From Pseudomonadota bacterium (GTDB lineage Bacteria; Pseudomonadota; Alphaproteobacteria; SMXQ01): DNA of 37,971 bases. The notes beneath the pieces were generated by a model. That model saw only the letters and a program-made list of their open reading frames with translations. It did no database searches and was not told the origin of the DNA. Location: the NCBI GenBank assembly GCA_022545545.1, contig JACZQV010000005.1, positions 1 to 37,971 of the forward strand, given 5' to 3'. The stretch's first letter is position 1. Every line of letters starts with the position of its first letter. The position numbers were made by a program, and so were the translations under genes. Shown one piece after another: positions 25,652 to 34,256 of this stretch.

Positions 25652-25957
25652 TCAGGCCGCCAGGGGCAGCGTGAACTGGTGGCGATGACCTCCCGCGGCG
25701 TGATCGCCGAGGACAGTGCGCAAGGCATAACCCAAGAACTTCAGTCTCAGGGTCAAGGGAGCGGGACGATCGAGCAGATGCCCGCGCTCATGCTCGGGCA
25801 ATGCACGAACGGACTCTGAATAGAGGTTGATCGCTTCATTCAGGGAATTGAAAACCTCGACAAAAGAACGACCTTGGACCGCGATATCCAAGTCTAAACA
25901 AATGGCTTCCCAATCACCGTCCCGGCCCTCGGCGTAACAGCGCAGTGTACGGGTCAT
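25652..25957 (-). CDS. HicB-like antitoxin-family protein
   Basis: The 101-residue protein resembles the partial RNase H-like domain of HicB antitoxins: RCYAEGRDGDWEAICLDLDI (about 5-24), AVQGRSFVEVFNSLNEAI, then a helical tail without an obvious HTH or ribbon-helix-helix domain. Many alphaproteobacteria carry this short form. I used ATG 25957, preceded by GAGAGGG; the track's start at 26026 adds an arginine-rich extension. It is convergent with hicA and has its own promoter-like sequence at 26040-26068. Whether it neutralises that HicA is inference. Confidence 0.75.
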   Translation of the reverse strand: MTRTLRCYAEGRDGDWEAICLDLDIAVQGRSFVEVFNSLNEAINLYSESVRALPEHERGHLLDRPAPLTLRLKFLGYALRTVLGDHAAGGHRHQFTLPLAA

Positions 25958-26039
25958 GGCAACCCTCTCCCTCTCGATACCGTTCGAGCCATATCGGCGT
26001 TCACGCCTTTCTATTTGTTCCCTCATGGAGCCGACAACA

Positions 26040-26068
26040 ATAATATCTTACCACCACAATGCGGTAAA
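26040..26068 (-). promoter_or_regulatory. Promoter-like sequence for the HicB-like gene
   Basis: On minus, TTTACC (26068-26063), a 17-base spacer and TATTAT (26045-26040) match sigma-70 boxes at four and five of six bases. It sits in an AT-rich pocket, about 80 bases before the chosen start. The same stretch contains a short dyad, TTACC and GGTAA, that could be an operator. Confidence 0.5.
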
Positions 26069-26127
26069 AAAGGTGGATAAAGGTTAACGCTATACGATCA
26101 CGTCCCTCTCCGGCCCAGCGCCTCTCC

Positions 26128-26709
26128 CTACCGGCCTTCCGCCATCCTGCGCACCAGGGCGTGAAGCCGGTGCAGCGGGCCGTCGGTGATGCCGAGTTCA
26201 TCGAGGTGATTGACGGTGCTCTCGAGATAGTCGCGGTTGGAGCCGCCGACGCCGGCGCCTTGGGCGATCAACCGGACGGCCTGTCGTAGCGTTTGCTTGC
26301 CGGCATATTGGTGATGTCCCCTGTCGACGACGTAAGTGTGGGCCGTCACCTTCCGGCCTCCGGCGGAGAGGGGCCGGCCGCCGGCGAAGATGGGGGCGCC
26401 GCCGACGGTGATGGGCACGGCGCGCCGCACATAGACGTCGGTCACCTTCTCGCGTGCGTCGAGATAATCGAGGACGTCCGCCCCCTCGGCGGCGGCGATC
26501 CTGAACGCCATGCCCTTGCACGCGCCGCCGCGATCGAGCCCCAGCACCAGGCCGGGCCGCGCCTCGGTCCCCCGATAGACGTGGGAAAATATGCAAAAAG
26601 CGCGGTGATATCCCCTGAGCAGCGCCGGCGCTGCCTCGAGATAGGCGAATCCCGGATCCCACATCAGTGACCCGTAGGCGAAAACCCAGACCTCGCCGCT
26701 CTGCTTCAC
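26128..26709 (-). CDS. chaC: ChaC-type gamma-glutamylcyclotransferase
   Basis: ChaC enzymes degrade glutathione to 5-oxoproline and Cys-Gly. The 193-residue protein begins with the substrate-binding loop VFAYGSLMWDPGF, and contains LRGYHRAFC, the catalytic-Glu segment YLDAREKVTDVY, and NRDYLESTVNHLDELGI near the C-terminus, in family order. Length is normal. It stands alone on minus, divergent from the DUF2125 gene, with a tandem repeat array in the shared upstream region. Confidence 0.92.
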   Translation of the reverse strand: MKQSGEVWVFAYGSLMWDPGFAYLEAAPALLRGYHRAFCIFSHVYRGTEARPGLVLGLDRGGACKGMAFRIAAAEGADVLDYLDAREKVTDVYVRRAVPITVGGAPIFAGGRPLSAGGRKVTAHTYVVDRGHHQYAGKQTLRQAVRLIAQGAGVGGSNRDYLESTVNHLDELGITDGPLHRLHALVRRMAEGR

Positions 26710-26714
26710 GCTTT

Positions 26715-26780
26715 GCGTTCCCTTTCAAACTTGGGGGCGTTCCCTTTCGACCTTGGGGCGTTCCCTTGCAGACCTTGGGG
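26715..26780. repeat. Three imperfect tandem units of about 22 bp
   Basis: Units beginning GCGTTCCCTTTC occur at 26715, 26737 and 26758, each ending in CTTGGGG or CTTGGG. They lie between the divergent chaC and DUF2125 genes, directly upstream of chaC's start, where promoters would be expected. Confidence 0.8.
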
Positions 26781-26865
26781 CCCGGCGCCTCTTGCGGCCC
26801 TCGACCGGGGCGCGGGCAACGACTATACAGGGAAACCGGCAAGACCAGGGTGCAAGGCGGGTTCG

Positions 26866-27960
26866 ATGGAGAGGACGGGACGGCGCCGGCTTTTGCGTTT
26901 GGGCGTTTCCTTGGCGGGCGCGGCGGCGGCGCTCACCGCCTTGTGGTTCGTCGGCGCCGCCCTGATCCGCGACAACATCGAAGGCTGGGCCGCCGATTGG
27001 CGCGCCGGCGGCAATGCGTTCTCCTACGGTTCCCTCGAGATCACCGGATTTCCCGTCCTCTTTCGCGCCCGCATGACCGATCCCGTGATCGGCGGCGGGG
27101 AAGGCGGGGCACCCTGGGAATGGCGCGCCCCGGCACTTCAAGCGAGGCTGTTGCCGTGGCAGACGCGGCGCATCGACAGGATCGCCCTTGCGGGCCGCCA
27201 CCTTGTATCGTTCACGTCGGCGGGGGCGCCGGTCAGGCTCACGATCGATGCCGCCCGTGCGCTCGGCAGCCTCGAATTCGGTCCCGAGGCCATCACCGCC
27301 ATCCTCGAGGCCGCCGGCCTCACAGCCGTGAACGAGGGCAATGCGGAACGTGTCGAAATCGCCATCGCGACGGTTCGCGCGGATTTGAGCCGCCGGCCCA
27401 ACCCCGACCATCTGACCCCTGTCATCGTCCTTGGCCTGAAGCTTGGCGGCGTGATCCTGCCACCCCGCCTGACCGGGGCCCGGGAGCGTAAGGGCAAGAA
27501 TGCGGGGCCACTCGGGCCGAGGATCCAGGCGTTTCTGTTCAAGGGCGCCGTCATGGGCCCGATCTCTCCAGCCTACGATTATAAGGCCTTCGCCGCCTGG
27601 CGCGATAATGGGGGCACCGTCGAGATCGAAAATTTCCGCCTCCATTGGGGGCCGCTCAGGCTCTCGGCCAACGGCACCTTGGCGCTCGATGAGAAGATGC
27701 AGCCCATGGGCGCGCTCAAGGCCACCATCGCCGGTTTCGCCGAGACCCTCGACGCCCTCGTCGCCGCCGGCGCCATGAAGAAGAAGAAAGCCCGGACGGC
27801 GAAGTTCTTCCTCTCCCTGCTGGCGAAATCGCCGGCGCCGGACGCTCCGCCCGAGCTTACCCTGCCCTTGACCATACAGAAACAGACGCTCTCGGTCGGG
27901 CCCGTCCCTCTCGCCAAAATCCCGCCGATCCGCTGGCCGCGAACAGGGCACCGGCGCTGA
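26866..27960 (+). CDS. DUF2125 family protein
   Basis: The 364-residue protein has a basic N-terminus and one hydrophobic helix (about 9-30), then a long beta-rich region typical of DUF2125: DNIEGWAADWRAGG, SYGSLEITGFPVLFRARMTD (quoted within limits) and LHWGPLRLSANGTLALDEKMQPMG. The AsmA-like beta pattern suggests a periplasmic, envelope-linked role; this is inference. I use ATG 26866 instead of the track's 26713, because the extra 51 residues are translated from the tandem repeat region and low-complexity sequence. It converges with the tyrA operon. Confidence 0.85.
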   Translation: MERTGRRRLLRLGVSLAGAAAALTALWFVGAALIRDNIEGWAADWRAGGNAFSYGSLEITGFPVLFRARMTDPVIGGGEGGAPWEWRAPALQARLLPWQTRRIDRIALAGRHLVSFTSAGAPVRLTIDAARALGSLEFGPEAITAILEAAGLTAVNEGNAERVEIAIATVRADLSRRPNPDHLTPVIVLGLKLGGVILPPRLTGARERKGKNAGPLGPRIQAFLFKGAVMGPISPAYDYKAFAAWRDNGGTVEIENFRLHWGPLRLSANGTLALDEKMQPMGALKATIAGFAETLDALVAAGAMKKKKARTAKFFLSLLAKSPAPDAPPELTLPLTIQKQTLSVGPVPLAKIPPIRWPRTGHRR

Positions 27961-28010
27961 GGCGCCGGACCAGCGCCCGGTCCCTACCGGGGGAGCCTGG
28001 CTTTACCGGG

Positions 28011-28958
28011 CTATGCCTGGCCGGCGTCGATGATCGAGCGGCGGATCTCGCGGGTGCGGGTGAAGATTTCCTCGAGTTTCTCCCCCTCGCCCCAGCGGAT
28101 GGCACGCTGGAGCACGGCGAGGTCTTCGGTCAGACGCCCGACCATCTCCAGCACCGCCTCGCGGTTGTTGAGGAAGATGTCCCGCCACATGACCGGATCG
28201 GAGGCGGCGATGCGGGTGAAGTCGCGGAACCCGCCGGCGGCGAACTTGATGACCTCCGCCTGGAGCTGCCGTTCCAAATCCGTCGCCGTGCCGACGATGG
28301 TGTAGGCGATCAGATGGGGCAGATGCGAGGTGATGGCCATCACCTTGTCGTGATGACCGGCCTCCATGATGTCCACCAGGGAGCCGGCGCCGCGCCACAG
28401 CTGGGCGACCTTTTCGACCGCACGGGCGTCGGTGCCCGGCGGCGGCGTCAGGATGCACCAGCGGCCCTCGAACAACTCGGCGAACCCCGCCTCCGGCCCG
28501 GAATGCTCGGTCCCCGCCACCGGATGGGCGGGGACGAGATGGACGCCGTCGGGCAATGCCGGCGCCAAGTCGCGGATCACCATTTGCTTGACAGAGCCGA
28601 CGTCGGTGACGATGGCGCCGGGTTTGAGACCGGGCGCCATGGCCGTGGCGATATCGGCGTAGGCGCCAAGGGGCGCACAGATGACGACGAGATCGGCATC
28701 GGCGACGCACCCCGGCGCATCGTCGAAGGCGTGATCGATGGCGCCGAGCTCGAGCGCCTTTTGCCGGGTCGCCTCGGTGCGCGCGGTGCCGGCGATCACG
28801 CCGGCGAGGGATTCCCGTTTCATCACCCGGCCGAGGGACGAGCCGATGAGCCCGAGGCCGATCAAGGCGACGCGGGCGAAAAGCGGCCCGGTGGTCGCGG
28901 CACCGGGTTCGGGTTTCGCACCGGGTTCCGGTTTCGAATGTGTCGGGTCCGCCATCAT
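28011..28958 (-). CDS. tyrA: Prephenate/arogenate dehydrogenase
   Basis: TyrA oxidatively decarboxylates prephenate or arogenate on the way to tyrosine. The 315-residue protein has the NAD(P)-binding GLGLIGSSLGR loop, VTDVGSVK, the conserved HPVAGTEHSGPEAG active-site stretch, and SHLPHLIAY. The first 25 residues hold a KPEPGA repeat and are an unconserved extension; the core starts at FARVALIG. The start abuts the hisC stop directly. With hisC and the chorismate mutase gene it forms a minus-strand operon for aromatic amino acids. Confidence 0.94.
   Translation of the reverse strand: MMADPTHSKPEPGAKPEPGAATTGPLFARVALIGLGLIGSSLGRVMKRESLAGVIAGTARTEATRQKALELGAIDHAFDDAPGCVADADLVVICAPLGAYADIATAMAPGLKPGAIVTDVGSVKQMVIRDLAPALPDGVHLVPAHPVAGTEHSGPEAGFAELFEGRWCILTPPPGTDARAVEKVAQLWRGAGSLVDIMEAGHHDKVMAITSHLPHLIAYTIVGTATDLERQLQAEVIKFAAGGFRDFTRIAASDPVMWRDIFLNNREAVLEMVGRLTEDLAVLQRAIRWGEGEKLEEIFTRTREIRRSIIDAGQA
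28901..28936 (-). repeat. Two tandem 18-bp units in the 5' end of tyrA
   Basis: CACCGGGTTCGGGTTTCG is followed directly by a copy with one base changed. It encodes the KPEPGA repeat in the unconserved N-terminus of TyrA, so length changes would keep the frame. Confidence 0.85.
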
Positions 28959-30056
28959 TCAGCCCATGAATTCCTTGAGCGCCCCGGCGGTGGCTTTCAT
29001 TTCATGCTCCAATCCGATGGTGATGCGCAGGCACGCCGGCAGACCGTAATTGTCCACCCGGCGGGCGATGATACCGTGGGTCTTGAGATATGCATCGGCG
29101 GCGGCGGCATCGCGGCCGGCCTCGGCAGGGAACCCGACGAGCAGGAAATTGGCGATGCTCGGATGGACCTCGAGGCCGATGCCGCCAAGCGCGTCGGCGA
29201 GGAGTGCGCGCCATTTTTCATTGTGCGCCCGCGCCTCATCGACGAAGGCACTATCGCCAAGCGCGGCCACGCCCGCCGCCTGGGTGGGCCCGGTGACGTT
29301 GAAGGGCATGCGCAGCCGATCGAGCATATCCACCGTCGCCGGCGGTGCGTAGGCCCAGCCGAGGCGCAAGCTCCCCATGGCGAAAATTTTCGAAAAGGTG
29401 CGCGTCATCACCACGTTATCGCCGTCATCGACAAGCTCGATGCCGGGCGAGTAATCGTCGCGGGTGACATATTCCGAGTACGCCGCGTCGATGACCAAAA
29501 GTACGCCGCCGGGCAAGCCTGCGCGCAGGCGCCGCATCTCCTCGGCCGCGAGGTAGCTTCCCGTCGGGTTGTTGGGGTTCGCCAGATACACGATCCGGGT
29601 CTTCCCGGTGACGCCGCCGAGCAGCGCGTCGACATCCGCCGTCAGCGCCGTCTCGGGCACGGCGACCGGCACCGCGCCCACCGAACGGGCGATGATGGGG
29701 TACATCAGGAAGCCGTGCGCGGTATGGATGACCTCATCGCCCGGCCCGCAATAGGCCCGCGCCAAAAGGGTGAGGAGTTCGTCCGAGCCGGCCCCGCACA
29801 CGATACGCTCCGGATCAAGCCCGAAACGCTCGCCGATGGCGGCGCGCAACCCGGTGCACCCGCCGTCGGGGTAACGCTGCATCTCCGCCGCCGCTTCCCG
29901 ATAGGCCGCCACCGCGCTCGGGCTCGGCCCCAACGCCCCTTCGTTGGACGACAGCTTGATGACGCGCGTCCCCCCCGAGAGCCGGGACTCTCCACCGACA
30001 TAGGGTTCGATATCGAGGATGCCGGGACGCGGTGTCAATGCACCCTTGGGGCTCAT
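28959..30056 (-). CDS. hisC: HisC-family aminotransferase
   Basis: This is a PLP fold type I aminotransferase of the histidinol-phosphate type, 365 residues. Visible are KLSSNEGALGPSP at the substrate-binding N-terminus, YLANPNNPTGSY, DAAYSEYV, and the PLP lysine in RTFSKIFAMGSLRLGWAY (K of FSK). Between a chorismate mutase gene and tyrA it may act mainly on aromatic keto acids; HisC homologues often serve both pathways. I use ATG 30056, which overlaps the previous gene's stop as ATGA. The track's longer ORF is arginine-rich shadow sequence. Confidence 0.92.
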   Translation of the reverse strand: MSPKGALTPRPGILDIEPYVGGESRLSGGTRVIKLSSNEGALGPSPSAVAAYREAAAEMQRYPDGGCTGLRAAIGERFGLDPERIVCGAGSDELLTLLARAYCGPGDEVIHTAHGFLMYPIIARSVGAVPVAVPETALTADVDALLGGVTGKTRIVYLANPNNPTGSYLAAEEMRRLRAGLPGGVLLVIDAAYSEYVTRDDYSPGIELVDDGDNVVMTRTFSKIFAMGSLRLGWAYAPPATVDMLDRLRMPFNVTGPTQAAGVAALGDSAFVDEARAHNEKWRALLADALGGIGLEVHPSIANFLLVGFPAEAGRDAAAADAYLKTHGIIARRVDNYGLPACLRITIGLEHEMKATAGALKEFMG

Positions 30057-30943
30057 GTCCCGTCCCCGCCGCCGGCGTCGGGGCCGAGATCCTCGGCCGT
30101 CAACGGCGTGGCATAGGCGCCAAGCGAAAGGACCTGGCCCGCGGCGTCGCCCAGTAGCTCCCTGAACCTCCCGACCCTCTTGTCTGAGGCCAGGACCAGC
30201 CCGTCGACCTCGATCAGGTGCTGCCACACGGTTCGCTGCCGTCCGCCCCGGTAAATCGCCATGAAACGAGCCGGCAGGTCCGCCGCGGCGAGATCCGAGT
30301 GCAGCCGCGCCCGTGATATCTCGTCCTCGGTCTCGAATGCCAGCAGCGAACGATCATCGCCGGTCTCCTCCGGCGTCAGCTTGGCGACCGCCAGGGCATG
30401 GAGACCGGCGCCGCGCCGGTCCCTTTCGCCGGTGAAAGGCAGCCGGGCGATGACCTGCGGGTTGTCCTTGCCGGGCCCCAGCAAATGCGGCCACCACGGT
30501 TCCTCTTCCTCCTCCTCCGGAAAGGGGAGGACCCCGACGGCGGCCCTGTCTTCCGCCACCTCGCGCATCACCTGACCCGGCGATTGGCAATACATCATGG
30601 GCGTGTGGGAGCCGAACTGGTCGCGTGCCAGCCCCCAGTAACCGGGATTTTCGTCGGGCGCGAACACCGCCACCGTGAACGGACCCTGAAGACGCAGATG
30701 GGCGGCCATGATTTCACGCCAAATCCCCACCAGTTGGGTCTTGGGGAAGGGGCCGGTATGACGGGCGACCAGCCGGCGCAGGACCTCTGCCTCGCGGGCG
30801 GGGCGCAGGGTCGGGCCGGCGCCCTTGATGCCGCCGATCTTCTGCGCCACGTCGGTGCGCCGCATGAGGAGGTCATGAATGCTTTCGTCGATCTCGTCGA
30901 TTTCACGACGCAGATCGTCGAGATCCGTATTTGTCTTGTCCAT
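30053..30943 (-). CDS. AroQ chorismate mutase with degenerate PDT-like domain
   Basis: The N-terminal 90 residues are an AroQ chorismate mutase: LDDLRREIDEID, LLMRRTDVAQKIGGIKG and LRPAREAEVLRRL give the Arg/Lys pattern that binds chorismate. The remaining 200 residues have the layout of prephenate dehydratase P-proteins (VAVFAPDENPGYWG, then an EEEEEE loop, later an ACT-like end) but lack the TRF catalytic motif. I therefore call only the mutase function with confidence. It is the first gene of the minus operon with hisC and tyrA, and a promoter-like sequence precedes it. Confidence 0.88.
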   Translation of the reverse strand: MDKTNTDLDDLRREIDEIDESIHDLLMRRTDVAQKIGGIKGAGPTLRPAREAEVLRRLVARHTGPFPKTQLVGIWREIMAAHLRLQGPFTVAVFAPDENPGYWGLARDQFGSHTPMMYCQSPGQVMREVAEDRAAVGVLPFPEEEEEEPWWPHLLGPGKDNPQVIARLPFTGERDRRGAGLHALAVAKLTPEETGDDRSLLAFETEDEISRARLHSDLAAADLPARFMAIYRGGRQRTVWQHLIEVDGLVLASDKRVGRFRELLGDAAGQVLSLGAYATPLTAEDLGPDAGGGDGT

Positions 30944-30973
30944 GGGTATCGGCGCTCGCCAAATCAGGGGGGA

Positions 30974-31002
30974 GTCATAGTCTCAGACGCCTTTAAAATC
31001 AA
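30974..31002 (-). promoter_or_regulatory. Promoter-like sequence for the aromatic operon
   Basis: On minus, TTGATT (31002-30997), a 17-base spacer and TATGAC (30979-30974) each match the sigma-70 boxes at four of six bases. They lie about 30 bases before the chorismate mutase start. Confidence 0.4.
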
Positions 31003-31034
31003 AGAAAACGTTGACAGCCCTACCCTTCGACCCC

Positions 31035-31301
31035 AGAGCACTATCCGGCCAGCTGGAATCGTTTGACCGGGATTATTTTGCGTCGTGGCTAGAGGCTTGA
31101 GCATCGGCAAAGGGGCTGGGCCCCTTTGCAAATTAAGTACCGGGCCACGGCGCAAAAGAACCCGGCCGAAGGAGCGGCAAAACGGCCCCTCGGGTGCGTC
31201 GCGCCGCTCGCCCGATGCCCCGCATCGCGCTTCGCGCCGCTCCTACCCGAGAAACCGTTTTGCCGCCATCAAATCGCTTCCATCTGGCCGGATAATGCTC
31301 T
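31035..31301. mobile_element. MITE-like palindromic element, copy A
   Basis: The ends are 18-base inverted repeats, AGAGCACTATCCGGCCAG on the left and its complement with one mismatch on the right. The 267-bp element codes for nothing visible. The interior contains a second long inverted repeat (GCGGCAAAACGG at 31174 against CCGTTTTGCCGC at 31255). Two internal blocks, around 31056-31087 and 31153-31185, are shared with copy B at 33236 in opposite orientation. A TA follows the right end. It separates metX from an upstream TTGACA. The remaining 60 bp to metX show no riboswitch I recognise. Confidence 0.8.
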
Positions 31302-31361
31302 AGCTAGTAGCCCCGCAATTCAAGCGCAGAAACGAACCCTCGGGGGATGGGGTGAAAAGCC

Positions 31362-32555
31362 ATGAGCGCGCCCACCAAACCACAGACGCCGAATACCGCC
31401 GAGTTGCCCGGCTATCGGGTCGAACTCGGGGTCGATGAGCCTTTGCATCTCGACTGCGGGGTGCCGCTCGGCCCCTTCACCATGGCCTATCAGACTTACG
31501 GCCGGCTCAACGAGGCGAAGTCGAACGCCATCCTCGTCTGCCATGCCCTCACCGGCGATCAATTCCTCGCCGGCGATCATCCGGTGACCGGCAAGAAGGG
31601 ATGGTGGGACGTCATGGTCGGTCCCGGCAAGGCCCTCGATACCGACCGCTATTTCGTCATCGGCTGCAATCTTATCGGCGGCTGTATGGGCACGGTGGGG
31701 CCGACGGAAATCAATCCGGCGAAGGATAGGCCCTACGCCCTCGATTTCCCGGTCATCACCATCGGCGACATGGTCAAGGCGCAGAAACTTCTCATCGACC
31801 ATCTCGGTATCGGCCGGCTATTTTGCGTCATCGGCGGCTCCATGGGCGGCATGCAGGCGCTGGACTGGGCCGTGCGCTATCCCGAACGGGTCTTCACGGC
31901 GGTGCCGATCGCCACCGCCGCCCGCACCTCGACCCAGAACATCGCCTTTCACGAGGTCGGCCGCCAGGCGATCATGGCCGACCCCGACTGGTGCGGCGGC
32001 AACTACCTGATCGAGGGCAAGCGTCCCCACCGGGGCCTCGCGGTGGCGCGCATGGGGGCCCACATCACCTATCTTTCGGAGACCGCCCTGCATCGCAGGT
32101 TCGGGCGCAATTTGCAGGACCGCAAGAACTTCACCTACGGCTTCGAGGCCGATTTCCAGGTCGAAAGTTATCTCCGCCACCAGGGCGTCGCCTTCGTCGA
32201 CCGCTTCGACGCCAATACCTATCTCATCATCACCCGCGCCATGGATTACTTCGACCTCGCCGAGGAGCATGGCGGCGGGGTGCTGGCCGAGGCGTTTCAG
32301 GGAACGGAGGTGCGCTTTTGCCTGATTTCGTTCACTTCGGACTGGATGTTCCCGACGGCGGAGAGCCGGGGGCTTGTCCACGCGCTGAACGCCGCCGCCG
32401 CCAATGTCAGCTTCGTCGAGATCGAGTCCGACCAGGGCCACGATTCCTTCCTGCTCGATATCCCGGAATACCACAAGATCCTTTCGGGCTTCCTCGCCGG
32501 CGCCGCCGATCATCTGGTGCGTTGCGGGACCAAGGCGCCTTCGGCCGATGGATGA
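31362..32555 (+). CDS. metX: Homoserine O-acyltransferase MetX
   Basis: MetX activates homoserine by O-acylation (acetyl or succinyl) for methionine synthesis. The 397-residue alpha/beta hydrolase shows the nucleophile elbow [31 protein letters not shown] with the Asp region and [10 protein letters not shown] with the catalytic His. Acyl donor choice cannot be read from sequence here. It overlaps metW by 8 bases, the usual metXW pair. Copies of the palindromic element flank the pair on both sides, and copy A occupies most of its upstream region. Confidence 0.95.
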   Translation: MSAPTKPQTPNTAELPGYRVELGVDEPLHLDCGVPLGPFTMAYQTYGRLNEAKSNAILVCHALTGDQFLAGDHPVTGKKGWWDVMVGPGKALDTDRYFVIGCNLIGGCMGTVGPTEINPAKDRPYALDFPVITIGDMVKAQKLLIDHLGIGRLFCVIGGSMGGMQALDWAVRYPERVFTAVPIATAARTSTQNIAFHEVGRQAIMADPDWCGGNYLIEGKRPHRGLAVARMGAHITYLSETALHRRFGRNLQDRKNFTYGFEADFQVESYLRHQGVAFVDRFDANTYLIITRAMDYFDLAEEHGGGVLAEAFQGTEVRFCLISFTSDWMFPTAESRGLVHALNAAAANVSFVEIESDQGHDSFLLDIPEYHKILSGFLAGAADHLVRCGTKAPSADG

Positions 32556-33210
32556 CACCCCCGGCCGGGACGGACGCCCTGGGCAGGCGGCATCGGCGGC
32601 CCCCGGGGAAATCCGCGCCGATCTGCGACTGGTCGCCGATCTCGTGGCGCCGGGCACCCGGGCGCTGGACGTCGGCTGCGGCGACGGGACGCTGCTTCAC
32701 TATTTGAACCAATTCAAGGGGGTCGACGGGCGCGGCCTGGAGATTCGCCAGGAACGGGTGAACGCATCGGTGAGCCGGGGGCTTTCCGTGGTCCAGGGCA
32801 ATGCCGAAACCGACCTCAGGAACTATCCTTCCCAGGCCTTCGATTACGTCATCCTCAGCCAGACCCTGCAGGCGATCCACGATCCCCGCGGGGTGCTGGA
32901 GGAATTGCTGCGTATCGGCAAGCACGCCATCGTATCCTTCACCAATTTCGGCTACTGGCGATTCCGTTTGCATCTGGCGTGCTCGGGCCGTATGCCGGTG
33001 ACCGATTCGAAGGACCATGAATGGTTCGATACGCCGAATATCCACCTCTGCACGATCCGGGATTTCGTCACCCTTTGCGACGCCCTCGGCATCACCGTCG
33101 AGCGCTGTTTCTCGGTGCGCCGCGGCGGCCAGACCCGTCGGGTGCGGCCCTCGAGCGCGCTCGCCAACCTGATCGGCGAACAGGCGGTGTTCCTGCTCGG
33201 CCGGGAATGA
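32548..33210 (+). CDS. metW: Methionine biosynthesis protein MetW
   Basis: MetW is a SAM-methyltransferase-like partner of MetX, reported to stimulate or be required for its activity in several proteobacteria. The 220-residue protein has the SAM-binding motif [11 protein letters not shown], the MetW hallmarks [22 protein letters not shown] and [13 protein letters not shown], and HLCTIRDF. I chose ATG 32548, overlapping metX by 8 bases, instead of the track's start deeper inside metX. The palindromic element copy B begins 25 bp after its stop, where it could form an mRNA-end hairpin. Confidence 0.93.
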   Translation: MDDTPGRDGRPGQAASAAPGEIRADLRLVADLVAPGTRALDVGCGDGTLLHYLNQFKGVDGRGLEIRQERVNASVSRGLSVVQGNAETDLRNYPSQAFDYVILSQTLQAIHDPRGVLEELLRIGKHAIVSFTNFGYWRFRLHLACSGRMPVTDSKDHEWFDTPNIHLCTIRDFVTLCDALGITVERCFSVRRGGQTRRVRPSSALANLIGEQAVFLLGRE

Positions 33211-33235
33211 GCGGTCCCGGCCGGCGCCCCCATTA

Positions 33236-33406
33236 GACCCCTATCCGGCCAGCTGGGACCGTTTTGCCGCTCCTTCGGCCGGGTTCTTTTCCGCCGTGGC
33301 GTCGTTGCGCCGCATTGGCGATGCTCCACATCGCCATGCGGCGGGCGCTGGACCACGGCGCAAAATAATCCCGGTCAAACGATCCCATCCGGCCGGATAG
33401 TGCTCT
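33236..33406. mobile_element. MITE-like palindromic element, copy B
   Basis: The 171-bp element is homologous to copy A in reverse orientation: its right end reads GGCCGGATAGTGCTCT, and the blocks GATCGTTTGACCGGGATT and AAAAGAACCCGGCCGAAGG (reverse strand) match A. The centre is a strong hairpin, CGCCGCATTGGCGATG against CATCGCCATGCGGCG with a 5-base loop, enclosed by a CGCCGTGG/CCACGGCG stem. TA dinucleotides flank both ends. The whole element would fold as RNA into one long stem. Confidence 0.8.
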
Positions 33407-33464
33407 AAGATGGGATGCCGCCTCCTTGGTGGACGGTTCGGAACAAAGCCATAGAGGACCAGAG

Positions 33465-34094
33465 GTGCCGAAATCAAGGAAACGAAAGCGATCGAGGCGC
33501 GCCAAACCCCACGACATCCCCTGGGGTGGCGGCCAGCAGCGGTCCCATCGTTCGCGCGGGCGCGTCATCACCATAGCCGTGCTCGTGGTCCTCATCGCCG
33601 GCGGCGGTTTCTTGTGGTGGCGCGCGTTCAGCGCCGAGCGGGACTTCCTGGCGTTGGCGGAGCGGGGCAAGGGCGCCCTTTCCCGGGTCAAAACCGGGAT
33701 CAGCGCCGGTGGAGGGCACCTTTCACCGGGGCAGGCATACAGCTATGCGGATAGGTTCCCGACCTCGGGGCCGCACGATCGGGTTTGGACGGCCCCCGGA
33801 TTCTACGAGGTTCCCCAGCCGCCGACGCGTCTCGTCCACGCGGCCGAGCACGGCAACATCGTCATCTATTATGACAAGCCGGCCACCGGCGTCCTCGATA
33901 CCCTCAAGGGATGGGCCTCACTCTATGACGCCCAATGGTCGGGAATCGTCGTCACGCCGATGTCCGGATCGGGCGAGACCATCGTCCTCACCGCCTGGAA
34001 TAAGACGCTGAGGCTCAAGCGCTTCGACGCCACCGCCGCCGCCGCCTTCATCGACGCCTACCGGGGCAGGGGGCCGGAGCACCCGGTGCGGTAG
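33465..34094 (+). CDS. DUF3105 membrane-anchored protein
   Basis: The 209-residue protein has a very basic N-terminus (KSRKRKRSRRAK), one transmembrane helix (about 36-53) and a DUF3105 domain with YADRFPTSGPHD, LVHAAEHGNIVIYYDKP and the C-terminal strand VLTAWNKTLRLKRFD. His residues in SGPH and AEHG are the hallmark of this family, possibly metal ligands. The function is unknown. I chose GTG 33465 with AGAGGA 5 bases upstream; the track's TTG at 33426 is also possible. It starts 58 bp after copy B of the palindromic element. Confidence 0.8.
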   Translation: MPKSRKRKRSRRAKPHDIPWGGGQQRSHRSRGRVITIAVLVVLIAGGGFLWWRAFSAERDFLALAERGKGALSRVKTGISAGGGHLSPGQAYSYADRFPTSGPHDRVWTAPGFYEVPQPPTRLVHAAEHGNIVIYYDKPATGVLDTLKGWASLYDAQWSGIVVTPMSGSGETIVLTAWNKTLRLKRFDATAAAAFIDAYRGRGPEHPVR

Positions 34095-34256
34095 GTATTC
34101 GGGCGACTGTCCCCGCCCGGCCACGGCGTCGGGTGATCGATTGCTTTGGTCTATCCTTGCGCGCCTGTGGCGCGGCGGGGGCCGGGCTTGGTGTTGACGA
34201 TGCCCTGCTCTAGACCCCACGTGCCAGGGTTAGGACCCAAATAACCCCCTTCGAAT

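Noticed and set aside
28314-30116. 600-residue plus-strand ORF antisense to tyrA and hisC
   Set aside because: It is a shadow ORF in high-GC DNA, with Gly/Arg/His-rich composition and no motifs.
31035-31301. Copy A as a CRISPR-like or tandem array
   Set aside because: Repeats are inverted and unevenly placed with no regular spacer; terminal inverted repeats explain the pattern better.
31302-31361. SAM-type riboswitch before metX
   Set aside because: Only 60 bases remain between the palindromic element and metX and they show no pseudoknot or conserved core I recognise.
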